Shown here piece after piece: positions 35,311 through 46,531 of a DNA stretch of 64,000 nt. Numbering within the stretch: the stretch's first letter is position 1; each line of letters begins with the position of its first letter. The DNA lies in the NCBI GenBank assembly GCA_022575985.1, contig JAKSXM010000014.1:9486001-9550000 (forward strand). The letters run 5' to 3'. A program made the position numbers and the translations under genes. The DNA comes from Anagrus nilaparvatae. Taxonomy: Eukaryota; Arthropoda; Insecta; Hymenoptera; Mymaridae. Below the pieces are notes generated by a model. That model did no database searches, was not told where the DNA came from, and saw only the letters and a program-made list of their open reading frames with translations.

Positions 35311-36110
35311 AATGAGAAAACAGAATGGGACTGATAAAGAAAAAGCGGCAACTGGGACCCAATCTGGGACATCAGGTGGAAGTAACTCAAAACTAGCCGA
35401 TATCTTTTATAAGAAATCGGCGACCTATACTGGGAAAAAAAACAGGTGGAAGTAATCAAAAGGAACATCTCCGGGTGGAACAAGCGCAAATAAAAGATCC
35501 GGGGATAAAAAGAAAAAGGCAAGGTTAGCTAAAATAGCTAAAAAAAGGGAAACCCTGGAATATGAGACTCCTTCTCCCAGATCTGCGGAGTCAAGAGAAG
35601 TAGAAGTGGGGAAGACACTTTTCCCAATTTTGAGAACCATAAGAAAAGGAATACGGGATCACCGAAGGCAAAGGGGAACTATAAGCAGGCTCTTGAGAAT
35701 GGCAACTTTAATGGGATCGTGGTTAGAGGATACCCAGACCCTTTAACTTATATAAATGAAGAAAGGAGAGAGCTTATCCAAGAATCGATCTTGAATTACA
35801 TACTTTAGGACGAGCTTGGGGAAGCTCCCAACTGTTTAAATTACTGGATTGCCCATGGCTACCTGAAGGTAAAACATCAGGCGGACAATGACAAGAAGTG
35901 GATCGAAGATAGAATAGCTGATTTGAAGCCGTGGGAGGGAGTTATTTGTCGCTGACATAAATACTTTCCCCAAACACGCTAAGGTCACTATCTATGCATA
36001 GGCAACATAAATGGACCAGACACTCTGAAAATTCTGGCCCGACAAAACGGTACATTAAAGACAGATTTCAGGCTTGATGTCTGGCTAGATCATAGTTTGA
36101 TCTAGATAGA
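35311..36110 (+). pseudogene. LINE ORF1 with DUF4780-like domain
   Basis: Plus-strand pieces carry a Lys-rich stretch (SGDKKKKARLAKIAKKRETL), then GIVVRGYPDPLTYINEERRE, APNCLNYWIAHGYLKVKHQA and WIEDRIADLKPWEG, then PDTLKILARQNGTLKTDF. The W-I/PWEG order and following I-x-G-P-D-T-L block match the DUF4780 domain of insect LINE ORF1 proteins, thought to be an RNA-binding chaperone. Several in-frame stops and frame changes are present. Confidence 0.7.
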
Positions 36111-36265
36111 TCCCAGATGTCTGGCTAGATCATAGAGTTCAGACCGATTCAAATTCCACAGGGGCCAAACTTGATGGTCGTCAGTATGCCAGAACAGCTG
36201 GCCAAAGCAAATTCCATAGGGGCCGAACTTGATGGTCGTCAGTATTCCAGAACAGCAGGTCGAAG
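36070..36265. repeat. Two short tandem duplications within ORF1 tail
   Basis: gatgtctggctagatcatag occurs at 36076 and 36116 (40-base offset). A 61-base unit containing aaattcca(c/t)aggggcc(a/g)aac and ttgatggtcgtcagtat occurs at 36148 and 36209. Confidence 0.85.
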
Positions 36266-36554
36266 TCCTTAAAGGACCGGACCTCAAACCTCCCATTGGA
36301 TTAGGTAGGGCTGGGCTTACCATTCTCCATAAGGAAAAGAAGACCTTGCTAGAGGAGACTGACGTCGATACAACTTTGACCTCAGATGAGATGACAATAG
36401 TGAAGGTGATGCTCGCAATGGAGACTACACTATTGGGAAAAACCCGGGAAATCGGGATGCTAAGCTGGACCCTACTGAGGAAGGAGGGAAAGTTGTTTAA
36501 ATGGCGGACCGGAATCTCAATGATAATGGGACCGAGACTACGGGTAGAGGGATC

Positions 36555-36754
36555 AATATACATAGCCCTATGGCTACCGCAAAGATTCCCTTTGCCCAGA
36601 TTAACTTGCAACACTGTAAAGCAGTAAGTGCACAGTTCACGCTACTGTTTTAAGCGTGGAGCGCAGGTATAGCCCTTATTCAGGAACCTTGGATTCTACA
36701 GAATGAAATCAAGGAACTGAATGAGGCTGGCACGGTATTCCGGGCATCCGGCAC
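36555..36754 (+). pseudogene. LINE ORF2 endonuclease start
   Basis: The frame reads I-P-F-A-Q-I-N-L-Q-H-C-K-A, then A-G-I-A-L-I-Q-E-P-W, the first strands of an R1-like APE endonuclease with the catalytic Glu of Q-E-P. It stops being recognisable at the hAT-like insertion and resumes at 38887. Confidence 0.75.
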
Positions 36755-38878
36755 ACAGTGGGCTATAAAGGCTCGAAAATGAACAAAATTTGCCTTCAAA
36801 GTAATTCGAACGTAAAATAATATTTAAAGCATGGAAATTGTAGGTTTTCGTATATATTATACAATAAGATACCGCTTTTTATGAAAAGAAGTTTGGGAAA
36901 CATTTTTTTAGGTGGGATAATCAAAAAAAAATTTCTTTTTTTTTTTTATAAATTTTGCATTAAAATGGGACAATTTGAAAAATTTCTACAAAAATATTTT
37001 TGGATGATAAATATACATTAATACATGCCGAAAGAAACTATAATTAACAACAAAAGTTAATTTTAGGAGTATGTGTGTACTATTGTAGGTGTGTTAAAGA
37101 ATTTTGTAAAACAATTAAAAAATAAGATAATTAAACAAATTTATATGCTTGTTATAAAGGTTTTTTTATAGGGTTTTTCGTATTACTCTTGTTTTTCCCT
37201 TAAATTTGAGGATATTTTATGTTTGTGTACAGGTGTCAATTTGCATTTTCGTATTTACAGTTCTTTTTTTTTTTTAATCTAGGATAAAGATATTAATTAT
37301 TAATGTGATAAGTTAGTCAATCAATTTGAGCATATAGTATATATCAGTGGTAAATATGAACAACGTCACATCTCACAATATGATGTTTTCGAGTAAAACG
37401 ACTTTAAAGTTAAAAAAAATTATTTTTTTAAATTAGCAAAAAAAATTATAATTTTATGATTTTTTTTTTTTATTTTTTAGAAAAATGCTTAAATAATATA
37501 ACCTGAATTTCATTCTCAATTTTTTATTGTTTATTATTAAATAATAAAGATTTTAAAAATTGAATTAAAGTAAAACGGCACTTCTCCAGTGGACATCTGC
37601 CGTTTTACTTAAAAATGTAATAAAATTTTTTTCTCACCTTAGATATAGATATAATAAACGTATTAAAATAACATATACCTATGGTTCTTAATAATGAAGT
37701 AATAAATGAGCAATAAAAAAGTTTCAAAAAATAAATAAAGATTGTAATTATTAACAATCAATTTGTTGTAATTTAAAAAAATATGGATATTATAATTTTA
37801 AACGTTTAACATAAATACACTGTAAAAAGTAAGTTTCTGAAATTTACAAGAAAAATAGAATTTTTTCGAAAAATTAGTAAATTTTCAAAAAATTTTGTAA
37901 ATATTCGATAAAAATCGTAAATTTACGAAATTTAGTATATTCTCGAAAAATTCGAGAAGACTCGATTTTTTTTTGTGAATTTACGAAAAAAGTTGTAAAT
38001 TCACAACTATTTTTCATAAATTTACAACTATTTTTTGAAAATTTTACGAAAAAAATAGTAAATTATCAATTAATCTTGCGAATTTACAAAAAAAAATCGA
38101 GAATACTCGAATTTTTTGTTAATATACTAAATTTAGTAATTATACGATTTTTTTTGAATGTTTACAAATTTTTTCGAAATTTTACTAATTTTTCGAAAAT
38201 GTTCTAATTTTTTTGTGAATATAAGAGTTACTTTTTACAGTGTAAAATTTTTAGCTAAAAATAGAAGTAAAAAACAATAATTAATTAATAAGCACCCTAA
38301 ATAAAAAATAATAACTCCTAATGAAAGTTTATAAAAAAATTTTAAAATCTAAATTTAATAGATATTAAAAAAAAAAAAAGTTAGTTCTCTAATATTTTTA
38401 TAATATATCGCAGAAAAAAATGTTATTTTGTTTCTCCTTATCCATGCTTACAACCGTGTTTAAATATACTATATACCTGGAGAAGTGCCGCTTTACTTTA
38501 TAGAAAGGAGATGTGTCATTTTACCATTTTTGTTTAAAAGTTTAACATTTTTCAAAATTGATTTTCTACCCAAAATTTTTGGATTTTTAGCACCTAACTG
38601 TGCTCAAATGAAGAATATATCTATGAATAATAATAATAATAAAAAAAATCAATTTCCCAAAATATGCGACTTGTGACGTTTTTCCAATTTGCAACAGATA
38701 TGTATATAATACTCATATAGTATATATGTATATAAAATGTGTGTATAGATATGTTTTTGTGTGAAAGCTATCATTTGTATTTTTTACTTTTCAGTTCTTA
38801 TGCCAATTAATACTAATTTTACGTTCGAATTATTCTGAAGCCAAATTTTGTTCATTTTTGAGTCTTTATAGCCCACTG
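36755..38878. mobile_element. hAT-like non-autonomous element, 2.1 kb
   Basis: Inverted ends of about 65 bases start CAGTGGGCTATAAAG and finish CTTTATAGCCCACTG. The flanking octamers TCCGGCAC (36747-36754) and TTTGGCAC (38879-38886) agree at six of eight positions, as for an 8-base duplication. The LINE reading frame joins across it. No transposase is present. Inside is another inverted pair (taaaacggcacttctccag near 37572; ctggagaagtgccgc near 38479) that encloses the 425-base MITE below. Confidence 0.75.
37818..38242. mobile_element. MITE with TA target duplication
   Basis: It starts CACTGTAAAAAGTAA and ends TTACTTTTTACAGTG, flanked by TA (37816-37817 and 38243-38244). The interior is a thicket of short palindromic gtaaatttacgaaaa-like motifs. 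Ends and TA target suggest a Tc1/mariner-type origin. It is nested in the hAT-like element. Confidence 0.85.
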
Positions 38879-38886
38879 TTTGGCAC

Positions 38887-38995
38887 TAACTCAAGAACCT
38901 GTATTGTAGTCAGGGGTTTGAAACCCGAGATATACTAATACTAATCTAACTACTATCAGAGTTAATCTCGTTTTCTGTAGTAGTGCCGGGTAGCG
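38887..38995 (+). pseudogene. LINE endonuclease continuation
   Basis: After the hAT-like insertion the frame continues N-S-R-T-C-I-V-V-R-G-L-K-P-E-I, the second part of the R1-like endonuclease, with stops soon after. It ends near 38990, where a different GC-rich sequence starts. Confidence 0.6.
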
Positions 38996-40181
38996 CCCAG
39001 GCAAGGCCTTGCTGCGAGGAGCAGGGGGGCCAACTATTGCGAGACCACCGCGTTGACTGGCTGCATCATGTCCCGCATTCAACCACATAAGACAGAACAG
39101 GTTAGAAGGAAATAATTTTTTAAAAAACAAAATGATGAAGCAAAATAATAATGATCAGGTTCAAAGCATGCAGGAACCGCCAATGAACAACAACGAACAG
39201 GGCTCCCTAGTCCTAACAAACTCAAACGCAGCTGGCCAAGCAGAAGTAATGAGGCTGGATAAGCTAAAAGTGATGCCTAAATGGAGCATAATGATGTCTA
39301 GGCTCATGGAAAATGATTGCATGCAAGAATATTACGGCAAACTTCTGGTGATCATAATTGAAATGGAGTATCATTTCGGCTATGTTCAGAAGAACGCGAG
39401 CATGGTGATAAAAAATGTCCGGAAGTTTGCCAGTGTTATTACACAGTAGCAAACACAGTAGAACAGCTGGTATTGATCAAGCTAAGGCAGTATCAACGAT
39501 ACATGAAGCCCTCCTTAAAGAAATGAATGGGAAAGGCTCGCTTAATAGGGGGCCTATTAAGCGAGGCGCTCGATATCTTCTCCCGAGAGCTCACCAGGAA
39601 ACGGGGGGCACACGGCGAATAAGACGAACGAGGTTACCCAATCGAATGCAGAACTGTATGAATTCCATCAGGGAATACAAAATAGAGAGCTCTCAATAAA
39701 TGAAAAAAACAGGAAGGAGCTACAAAAAAACTGCAGCTCCAAAAGAAAAACCAGGTACCTGAAATTCCGGGCCAGTTGAAAAAACAGGCCCAAGTAGAGA
39801 TACCCAATAAAGTGGATACTTCGGAAAAACCCAAAAAGAAGCAGAAAGCTAGGACAAAGAATATTCAGAAGCCAAAAAGGCCTGCTGAAACGGGCAGTAT
39901 AAAACCGAGTCGGCGTAGGTACAAAAAGAAGATGGAGGCTCTACTTATAAAACCAGCAGCAGGCCATACGTATGAAGAGACTCTTCTCAAGAGAAGACAT
40001 GATCCCCATGCTGAAACTCGAAATTCGAGATTCAGATGGGGTCACGAAAGAACAGGAGATCCAGGAGGCTGTTGCCAAGGCGATAGGTATTGAAAACGGG
40101 AAAAACCTTCCGCACACCATTATCAAAACCAAAAGCACTACGCGCCAAATGACAGTTGTAGAACTAATCGAAGTTGATTAG
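38996..40181 (+). pseudogene. Second R1-like LINE ORF1 remnant
   Basis: Plus-strand pieces at 39132-39449 (Asn/Gln-rich start, then a basic segment), 39415-39699 and 39776-40181 occupy changing frames. The last part reads ALLIKPAAGHTYEETLLK, then in another frame GVTKEQEIQEAVAKAIGIEN and MTVVELIEVD, the layout of the region preceding the zinc knuckles in R1-like ORF1 proteins. The zinc knuckles themselves are missing. The sequence stops where SINE copy 2 begins. Confidence 0.55.
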
Positions 40182-40562
40182 TCAAGAAAATAACGTCTCT
40201 ATTGCGTTGGGTGTGTGACGCCTCCATGCCTCGTCGAAGGTCCTGGAAAAGGTATACAAGTTAATGTGTTTTGTGTAATGATACGTGTTATTAGCGATGT
40301 ACCTACGGTCCAGGAGGTACGCTACCTCTCCCAAACCCCGCGCCTTCTTTGAGTGCCCCGAAAGCACTTCGGACTGCATTATCTACAAAATGCCATTTTC
40401 TTTAACATTTTGCGGATGCCTGAGTCCTATAGTAATGATAGAAATAATTTCAGAATTTAATCTTCTCAGAAAAAAAACGTAAATTATTTTATCTGAGTCG
40501 GGACATGAACCTTTAACGTTCAGATCGAAAGTTAATGCGCTACCAACTGAGCTATCTATTCT
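40182..40562 (-). mobile_element. tRNA-headed SINE, copy 2
   Basis: On the minus strand a tRNA-like head (40500-40562: A box TAGCTCAGTTGG, B box GGTTCATGTCCC) leads into a body whose 40288-40380 part matches SINE copy 1 (CCCAAACCCC, GAGGTAGCGTACCTC, AAGCACTTCGG-like, on the plus strand GTACGCTACCTC). The head differs from copy 1. Both copies keep a short open frame spelling A-R-G-L-G-E-V-A-Y-L-L across the body. No clean target duplication was seen. Confidence 0.7.
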
Positions 40563-40599
40563 CTCTAACTCACTTAATAGGTATTTCGGGTCACTCATT

Positions 40600-41930
40600 T
40601 CATTACTAGGGCCACTTTTTAGCTACAACCCCCCGGGAATGAGATATCAACCCTTAAAGTAGGGTAAATTTTTAAATAATGCTGAAAGAAACTTTAGATG
40701 TTTTCAAATGCAAAAAAGTTTTTATTTAGCAAAAAAAAAATTATTACCAGGACTCCAAGAAAAGCATAAAAGTCAAATACGGTTGTATTAGCCATTATAA
40801 CCATCCCTGGGGGTGTCTTTAGTAAGCAAAGGGGTGTGTTTTTAAAATAAATGAAAGATTGAATATTTTGGGCTAAAAAACTCAGTTAATAGGTATTTTT
40901 TCGTTCAATAGGTCGTTTCATTTCCGGATCTCCTTTTAAGCTAAAAATCCTACGAAATTATATATATACTCGTAAAATGAGGTACATTTTCAAATAATTA
41001 TTGTTACGCGTGAGATGTCCCCAAATGCAAAAAAGTTTTTATTTGACATTAAAAACTATTACCAGGACACAAAAAAGAGAACCATCTTTTAACCATCTCT
41101 TGGAGTTCCTAGTAAAAGTTGTTATGCTAAATTTGCATTTGGTAACAACCTAAGTAACCATAAGAATTATTCAAAAATTTACCCCATTTAGGGGTTGATA
41201 TATCCATATATCTCATTTCGTAGGGGTAGCTCAAAATGAGCTTCAGAAATGAAAAGAGCTACCCAAAATACTTTCTGGGTGAGTTTTTCGGTCCAAAATA
41301 TTCCATCTTTCATTTATTTATAAAACTCACCCGTTTGCTTACTAAAAACACCCCTAGGGTGGGTTATAATGGCTAATACATACGTATTTCACTATTAACC
41401 TTTTATCGGGTGTCCTGTTAAAATTTTTTTTTTGCTAATTAAAAACTTTTTTGCTCTTGAAAACAACTAAAGATTCTTTAAGAAATATTAAAAAATTTAC
41501 CCCATTTTAGGGGTTGATTTTTCATTTCATAGGGGTTGTGGCTAAAAAGAGGCCCCAGAAATATAATGAGCGATCCAAGATACCTATTATTTAGGTAAGT
41601 TTTTTAGCCCAAAATATTCAATCTTTCATGTATTTATAAAACTCACCCCTTTGCTGACTAAAGACACCCCCAGGGAGAGTTGTAATGGCTAGTTAATACT
41701 TATTTGACATTTAACCTTTTTTTGGGAGTTCTAGTAATAATTGTTTATGCTAAATAAAAACTTTTTTGCATTTGGGAAGAACTTGAGTATCTTTAAGAAT
41801 TATTAGAAAATTTACCCCACTTTAGGGGTTGATATCTTGTTTCGTAATGGTTGTATCAAAAAACGGGCTCCAGAAATGAAAAGACTGACCCGAATTACCT
41901 TCTAGATGAGGTTTTTAGCCTCAACTATGC
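40600..41930. repeat. Tandem and inverted repeat block, unit about 310 bases
   Basis: A module with aggggttgatat, a gggtaaatttttaaataat-like segment, tgcaaaaaagtttttattt and gaaagattgaatattttggg occurs forward at about 40610-41080. It occurs inverted at about 41140-41350, 41350-41650 and 41650-41930. The arrangement is foldback-like with tandem copies in one arm. No ORF. Confidence 0.7.
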
Positions 41931-43064
41931 GGTTTTTATTACCGAAAATTGCAAGTGTCCAAGAAAGGTTGGTTAGGCCTTAATAAGTTTATATTATAAA
42001 TGAGTCATTCTTAGTGAATTCAGCAAAAGTTTCCAGGTCGGGTTGCTGAAAACTTCTAAAAAGTTTGTTTTGCCAATTAATCATCCAAAATGGACTATGT
42101 TCCCAAAATTTAGCCCTTGATATTAAAAACTAAGCCCAGGGCGAAATTAAAAAAAAAAACACGTTTTCATCTTTCTTCAGCTGCTCATTCTTCTTTTATA
42201 TGTCATTCCTTCTGGAAACAAATTATGAAAAAGAGGTACTATATAGTAAAATTTTCTCAGGAATCCAGTCTTGTCATTAGTTTTTGAAAATTCCTACACG
42301 GGGAACCGCAAAATCGATAAATTCACAAGCTTTTTTACGGAAGCTACATAAAAATTGTATATCCCAGTTTTTTATTAAGCTTCTCAGAAAAAGAGTGTTT
42401 TTATATATATTTTCGGATGTTATATCAACCTAGATGCGATCGAACTTCCTAGACCTTAATATAATCAAAAAACCGTAAATTTTCCTCAATTTTTCTCATT
42501 TTTTTCAGTATTTGAATTTTCCCGCTCTAAATGACTGAATGATTTAAATAATGGAAAATTAGGATTAAAAGGGAAATTTTACATACTTTCTTTATTTAAA
42601 TATTTTTTAGGCTTTAATGTAAGCGAGCTCGCGCCAAATACCTCAAATACAAAAGTCGAATTTTCATAATTTTCAACAGTTTTTCTGAATTTTCCAGCAC
42701 TAAATGACCTCGTACGAATCAAATAAGTTTAGATTTGGATTCTCCATGAAATTTCATATAACTTCTATACTATGAAAATCCTTAGGCCTTTAGTATATAC
42801 GTACTAGTTCATAGCAATACATTTAAAATATTCTGATTTTCCTTGTTTTTTACATTTTTTTGTATTTGTGCGGTAACTCTAGCAAACATAACCAGTAGCA
42901 CTACTCTCTGGCTCAGAAAGTTAAAACTCCCTAAATCAAGGAACTTTCTACATTACCTGGGGGTTTTCGAGGTTGAGAAAATCATTTTTATGAATGAAAA
43001 TTTTAATTTTTTCGTCCTATCATTTTTAATATATAAATTACCTTTAATTATAATCCGTCAGTGA

Positions 43065-44002
43065 CTTCGTTAGTTCATCATTGCCAACGCGTTTCGAAAA
43101 TAATTAGTTTCATCATCAAGTCAAGATAACTATAACAATAAAATTCACACACTAAAATACATAGCAATAGTAAATGGTTACAACTACAACATAATAAACA
43201 AATTAAAAAATAAACATAAAAAATCCAAGATAAAACCTGAAACGAAATACATATCAGCAACTTATGGCAACTACACGTTAACACTAGTAAATACATTCAA
43301 GAAATTTAATTACCAAATAAGCTTCAGAAAGAACAATAAACTACCAAAATTACTAATTAAAAGAGCTCCGTTAACCTTGGACAAAAAATCAGGTATTTAC
43401 AAGATCACCTGTGATGACTGTGACTGTTTCTATACAATCAGGACGAAGTTTTGCCGCAAGATTTCCAGAACATTTACCACCAAAGAATCCTAGGACGCCT
43501 ATAATTCTGGAGAATGTTAAATCAAACTTCGCCAAACATATAATCGGTAAAAATCACAGTTGCACTAGCCTATCGAATAATTTAACACCTCTACATTTAT
43601 GTGATAAAGGCAATATTATGAACGCATTGGAGGAGTACAATATATATAAAGTTTTTAAAAATAAAGAACAAAAATACTTTATATTAAATGACCAGCTGAT
43701 GTTTAAATGCCACTCATTATTTGATAAAGCAATAAAAATAAAAAATGATGATATCAACAACAATAATACGTTAAATATCAACAAATAATAATTGTGTGTA
43801 TAAGTGTGTATAAATATTAGAATTTTAAAATTCAGTGCCGCGTCGGCTACTTTAGCAAACGCTCAAAATGACGAAAACCTGAAAAAGTAATAAAAAAAAG
43901 TGTTATGGGTTAATTATTTCCTATGTGTTAGTGTTATTTTTTAAACCCTGATTATGAAACTAATTAGTTTCGAAACGCTTTGGCAATGACGAACTAAAGA
44001 AG
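43065..44002 (+). mobile_element. Second Penelope-like element, 5'-deleted
   Basis: Bounded by inverted ends (cttcgttagttcatcattgcc and ggcaatgacgaactaaagaag; aattagtttcgaaacg near both). The plus-strand coding remnant lies inside. It is unrelated in its ends to the 28-kb copy. Confidence 0.75.
43258..43788 (+). pseudogene. Penelope GIY-YIG nuclease remnant
   Basis: The plus strand reads A-T-Y-G-N-Y-T-L-T, NKLPKLLIKRAPLTL, then SGIYKITCDDCDCFYTI, the GIY motif with Cys pairs. A frameshift near 43440 moves the frame to FAARFPEHLPPKNPRTPIIL, KSNFAKHIIGKNHSC and KGNIMNALEEYNIYKVF. It ends at a stop at 43788. The RT portion is absent. Confidence 0.8.
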
Positions 44003-44365
44003 TATCATATTAATTAGCATATTTTCCGATTTTCCAATATTACGGAACAAAAAACATGAATAGTAGAAATATCTATATTACCTAGGGGTTTTCGGGGCAA
44101 ACGTTTTTTATGAATTAAATAAGCTAGGGTAAAAATATTTTCATAATTTTTTATATTTTTCATAATATTTTCATAAATTTTTCATTATTTAACCCAGAAT
44201 ATTTTCCGACTTTCCAATATGGCGGAACGAAAAAAATCAAGAGGAACTTTCTATATTTCCTGGGGATTTTCGAGTTTAAGAAAAATGTCTTGAATTATGA
44301 AAATATTTTTACCCTAGCATATTTAATTCAATAAAAACCTTTGTCTCGACCCCGAAAACCCCTAA

Positions 44366-45071
44366 TAGTAGCGGAGCCCATACGATGTAGGGTGATTTTT
44401 TGACTAACCAAAGATAATTGCAAATGGACCAGACTACTTATGTAAGGATGCCCACTGAGTCATATGTTAAGAGCCTTTGCGTACCTAAATAGCCTAGGCC
44501 GAGCTAGGCTGGTTAGCTGAAAATCACCTAGGTGAAAATTTTACTAACCGGATGAAAATTTAGGATATCCTTAAATACACCCCTCAGAAGCTAATTCCAA
44601 ATCGGTTTGTAAAAAAACCGGTGCTGACCTGAACGGGGGCAGTTTAAAAAATTTTTGACCCAAACTTTTAACCCTTGTAACTAGGCAATGCACCATTTCC
44701 CAAAGGTACAATTTGGCACATATGCTATATTTGGCACGTACATTCATTAGCCAAAGTACTTTGTGGTTACAATTTTTTCACCTTGGGTCAAAAATTTTTT
44801 AACCCCCCTCCCGTTCAGGGCAGCACCGGTTTTTTTACAAACCGATTTGGAATTAGCTTCTGGGGGGTGTATTTAAGGATATCCTAAATTTTCATCCGGT
44901 TAGTAAAATTTTCACCTAGGTGATTTTCAGCTAACCAGCCTAGGCTATTTAGGTACGCAAAGGCTCTTAACATATGACTCAGTGGGCATCCTTACATAAG
45001 TAGTTCGGTGCATTTGCAATTATCTTTGGTTAGTCAAAAAATCACCCTACATCGTATGGGCTCCGCTACTA
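44366..45071. mobile_element. PIF/Harbinger-like foldback element
   Basis: The ends TAGTAGCGGAGCCC and GGGCTCCGCTACTA are flanked by TAA on both sides (44363-44365, 45072-45074), a 3-base target as used by PIF/Harbinger. The arms are about 330 bases, nearly identical and inverted (gggtgattttttgactaacc at 44391 and its mirror near 45030), with a loop of about 50 bases. No transposase. Confidence 0.8.
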
Positions 45072-45941
45072 TAAGTAATATAGATATTTTTACTTTTCAT
45101 GTTTTTTGTTCCGTAATATTGGAAAATCGGAAAATATGCTAGTGTGAAAATATAAAAGTTTTGATCAATGAAAACGTTTTTCTCATCTAAAATAATCGAA
45201 AAATCGTAAATTTTCCTCAATTATTTTCATTTTTTTTAGTTTTTTGATTTTTCCCCCTCTAAATGACTCCGAATGATTTAAATAAGGGAAAATTCGGATT
45301 CCATACTATCTTTCTTTTTTATATACTTTCATTATACTTTCATTATTTAAATATTTTTTAGGCTTTAATGTAAACGAGCTCACGCCAAATACCTCAAATA
45401 CAAAAGTCAGATTTTCATCATTTTCAACAGTTTTTCTGAATTTTCCTGCACTAAATGACCTCGTTCGAGTCAAATAAGTTTAGATTTGGATTCTCCAGGA
45501 AATTTCATATAACTTCTATACTATGAAAATCTTTAGGCTTTAGTATAAACGAGTCTGATTTTTCTTGTTTTTTTACATATTTTTGTATTTGTGCGGTTAC
45601 TTTAACAAACATAACCAGTAGTTCCACTCTCTGGCTCAGAAAGTTATAACTCCCTAAATCATTATTTGATTCGTAAGAGGTCATTTGGAAAATGAAGCTG
45701 AAAAATTCAGAAAAACTGTTGAAAATTATGAAAATTCAACTTTTGTAATTGAGGTATTTGGCGTGAGCTCGTTTACATTAAAGCCTAAAAAATATTTAAA
45801 TGAAGAAAGTATGTAAAATTTCCCTGGGAATCCGAATTTTCCCTTATTTAAATCATTCGGAGTCATTTAGAGCGGGAAAATTCAAATACTGAAAAAAATG
45901 AGAAAAATTGAGGAAAATTTACGATTTTTCGATTATATTAA

Positions 45942-46531
45942 GGTCTTACGTACGTCAGGATTTTTACCTATCGGCATCTTTGTCTTACACATGTATAAAA
46001 GTACGGATTGCAACTTCAAAAAAATAAAAAAGTTTTTTCAATAATACTTAATTATTACTATTCAGAGCTTAAAAATAAATTTTATTAACTTAATTTTGGC
46101 ATTAAATAAATTATTTATTATTTAAACAATATTATTTAATTATTTATAAAGAAAATAAATAAATAAAAAAATATAATAAATGACTCTACCTCAATAGCAG
46201 AATAAACGTTACTTTTTTATACATTTTTTTAAGTAAAACCATAAAAAATGACGGTCGATTGTAAATTTTAAAGTCTCTTTTTATTTATTAGGACATTATT
46301 TATCAACTGATAAAAAAAATATCTAAGTTTTGTATTTTAAATGCTTTTTTTTCATTTTTTAAAATTCTCCATAAGAGCCCGTGTTAATTTATTTTTTATT
46401 TATTTATTTTCTCAAAAACTTTTCGGTCAATTATAAAAAAAAAAAATACATGTAAAATTAAATTATATTTACTTTACTTTCTCCAAGTTTTAGCTTTTTT
46501 TTTGCATTTTACCTCGGACGTACGTAAGACC
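45942..46531. mobile_element. MITE with TTAA target duplication
   Basis: The ends GGTCTTACGTACGTC and GACGTACGTAAGACC are flanked by TTAA (45938-45941 and 46532-46535). The mirrored outer arm near 42445-42460 (cctagaccttaatata) shows the unoccupied site. The interior is AT-rich and non-coding. Confidence 0.85.

Noticed and set aside
34529..35640. Minus-strand ORFs of 71-82 residues
   Set aside because: Antisense or UTR shadows of the plus-strand LINE 5' region and ORF1.
36102..36614. 170-residue minus-strand ORF
   Set aside because: Antisense to LINE ORF1/ORF2 sequence and contains the two short tandem duplications; no recognisable domain.
40500..40562. A functional tRNA gene
   Set aside because: Same reason: it is continuous with a SINE body and no proper acceptor stem or terminator is seen.
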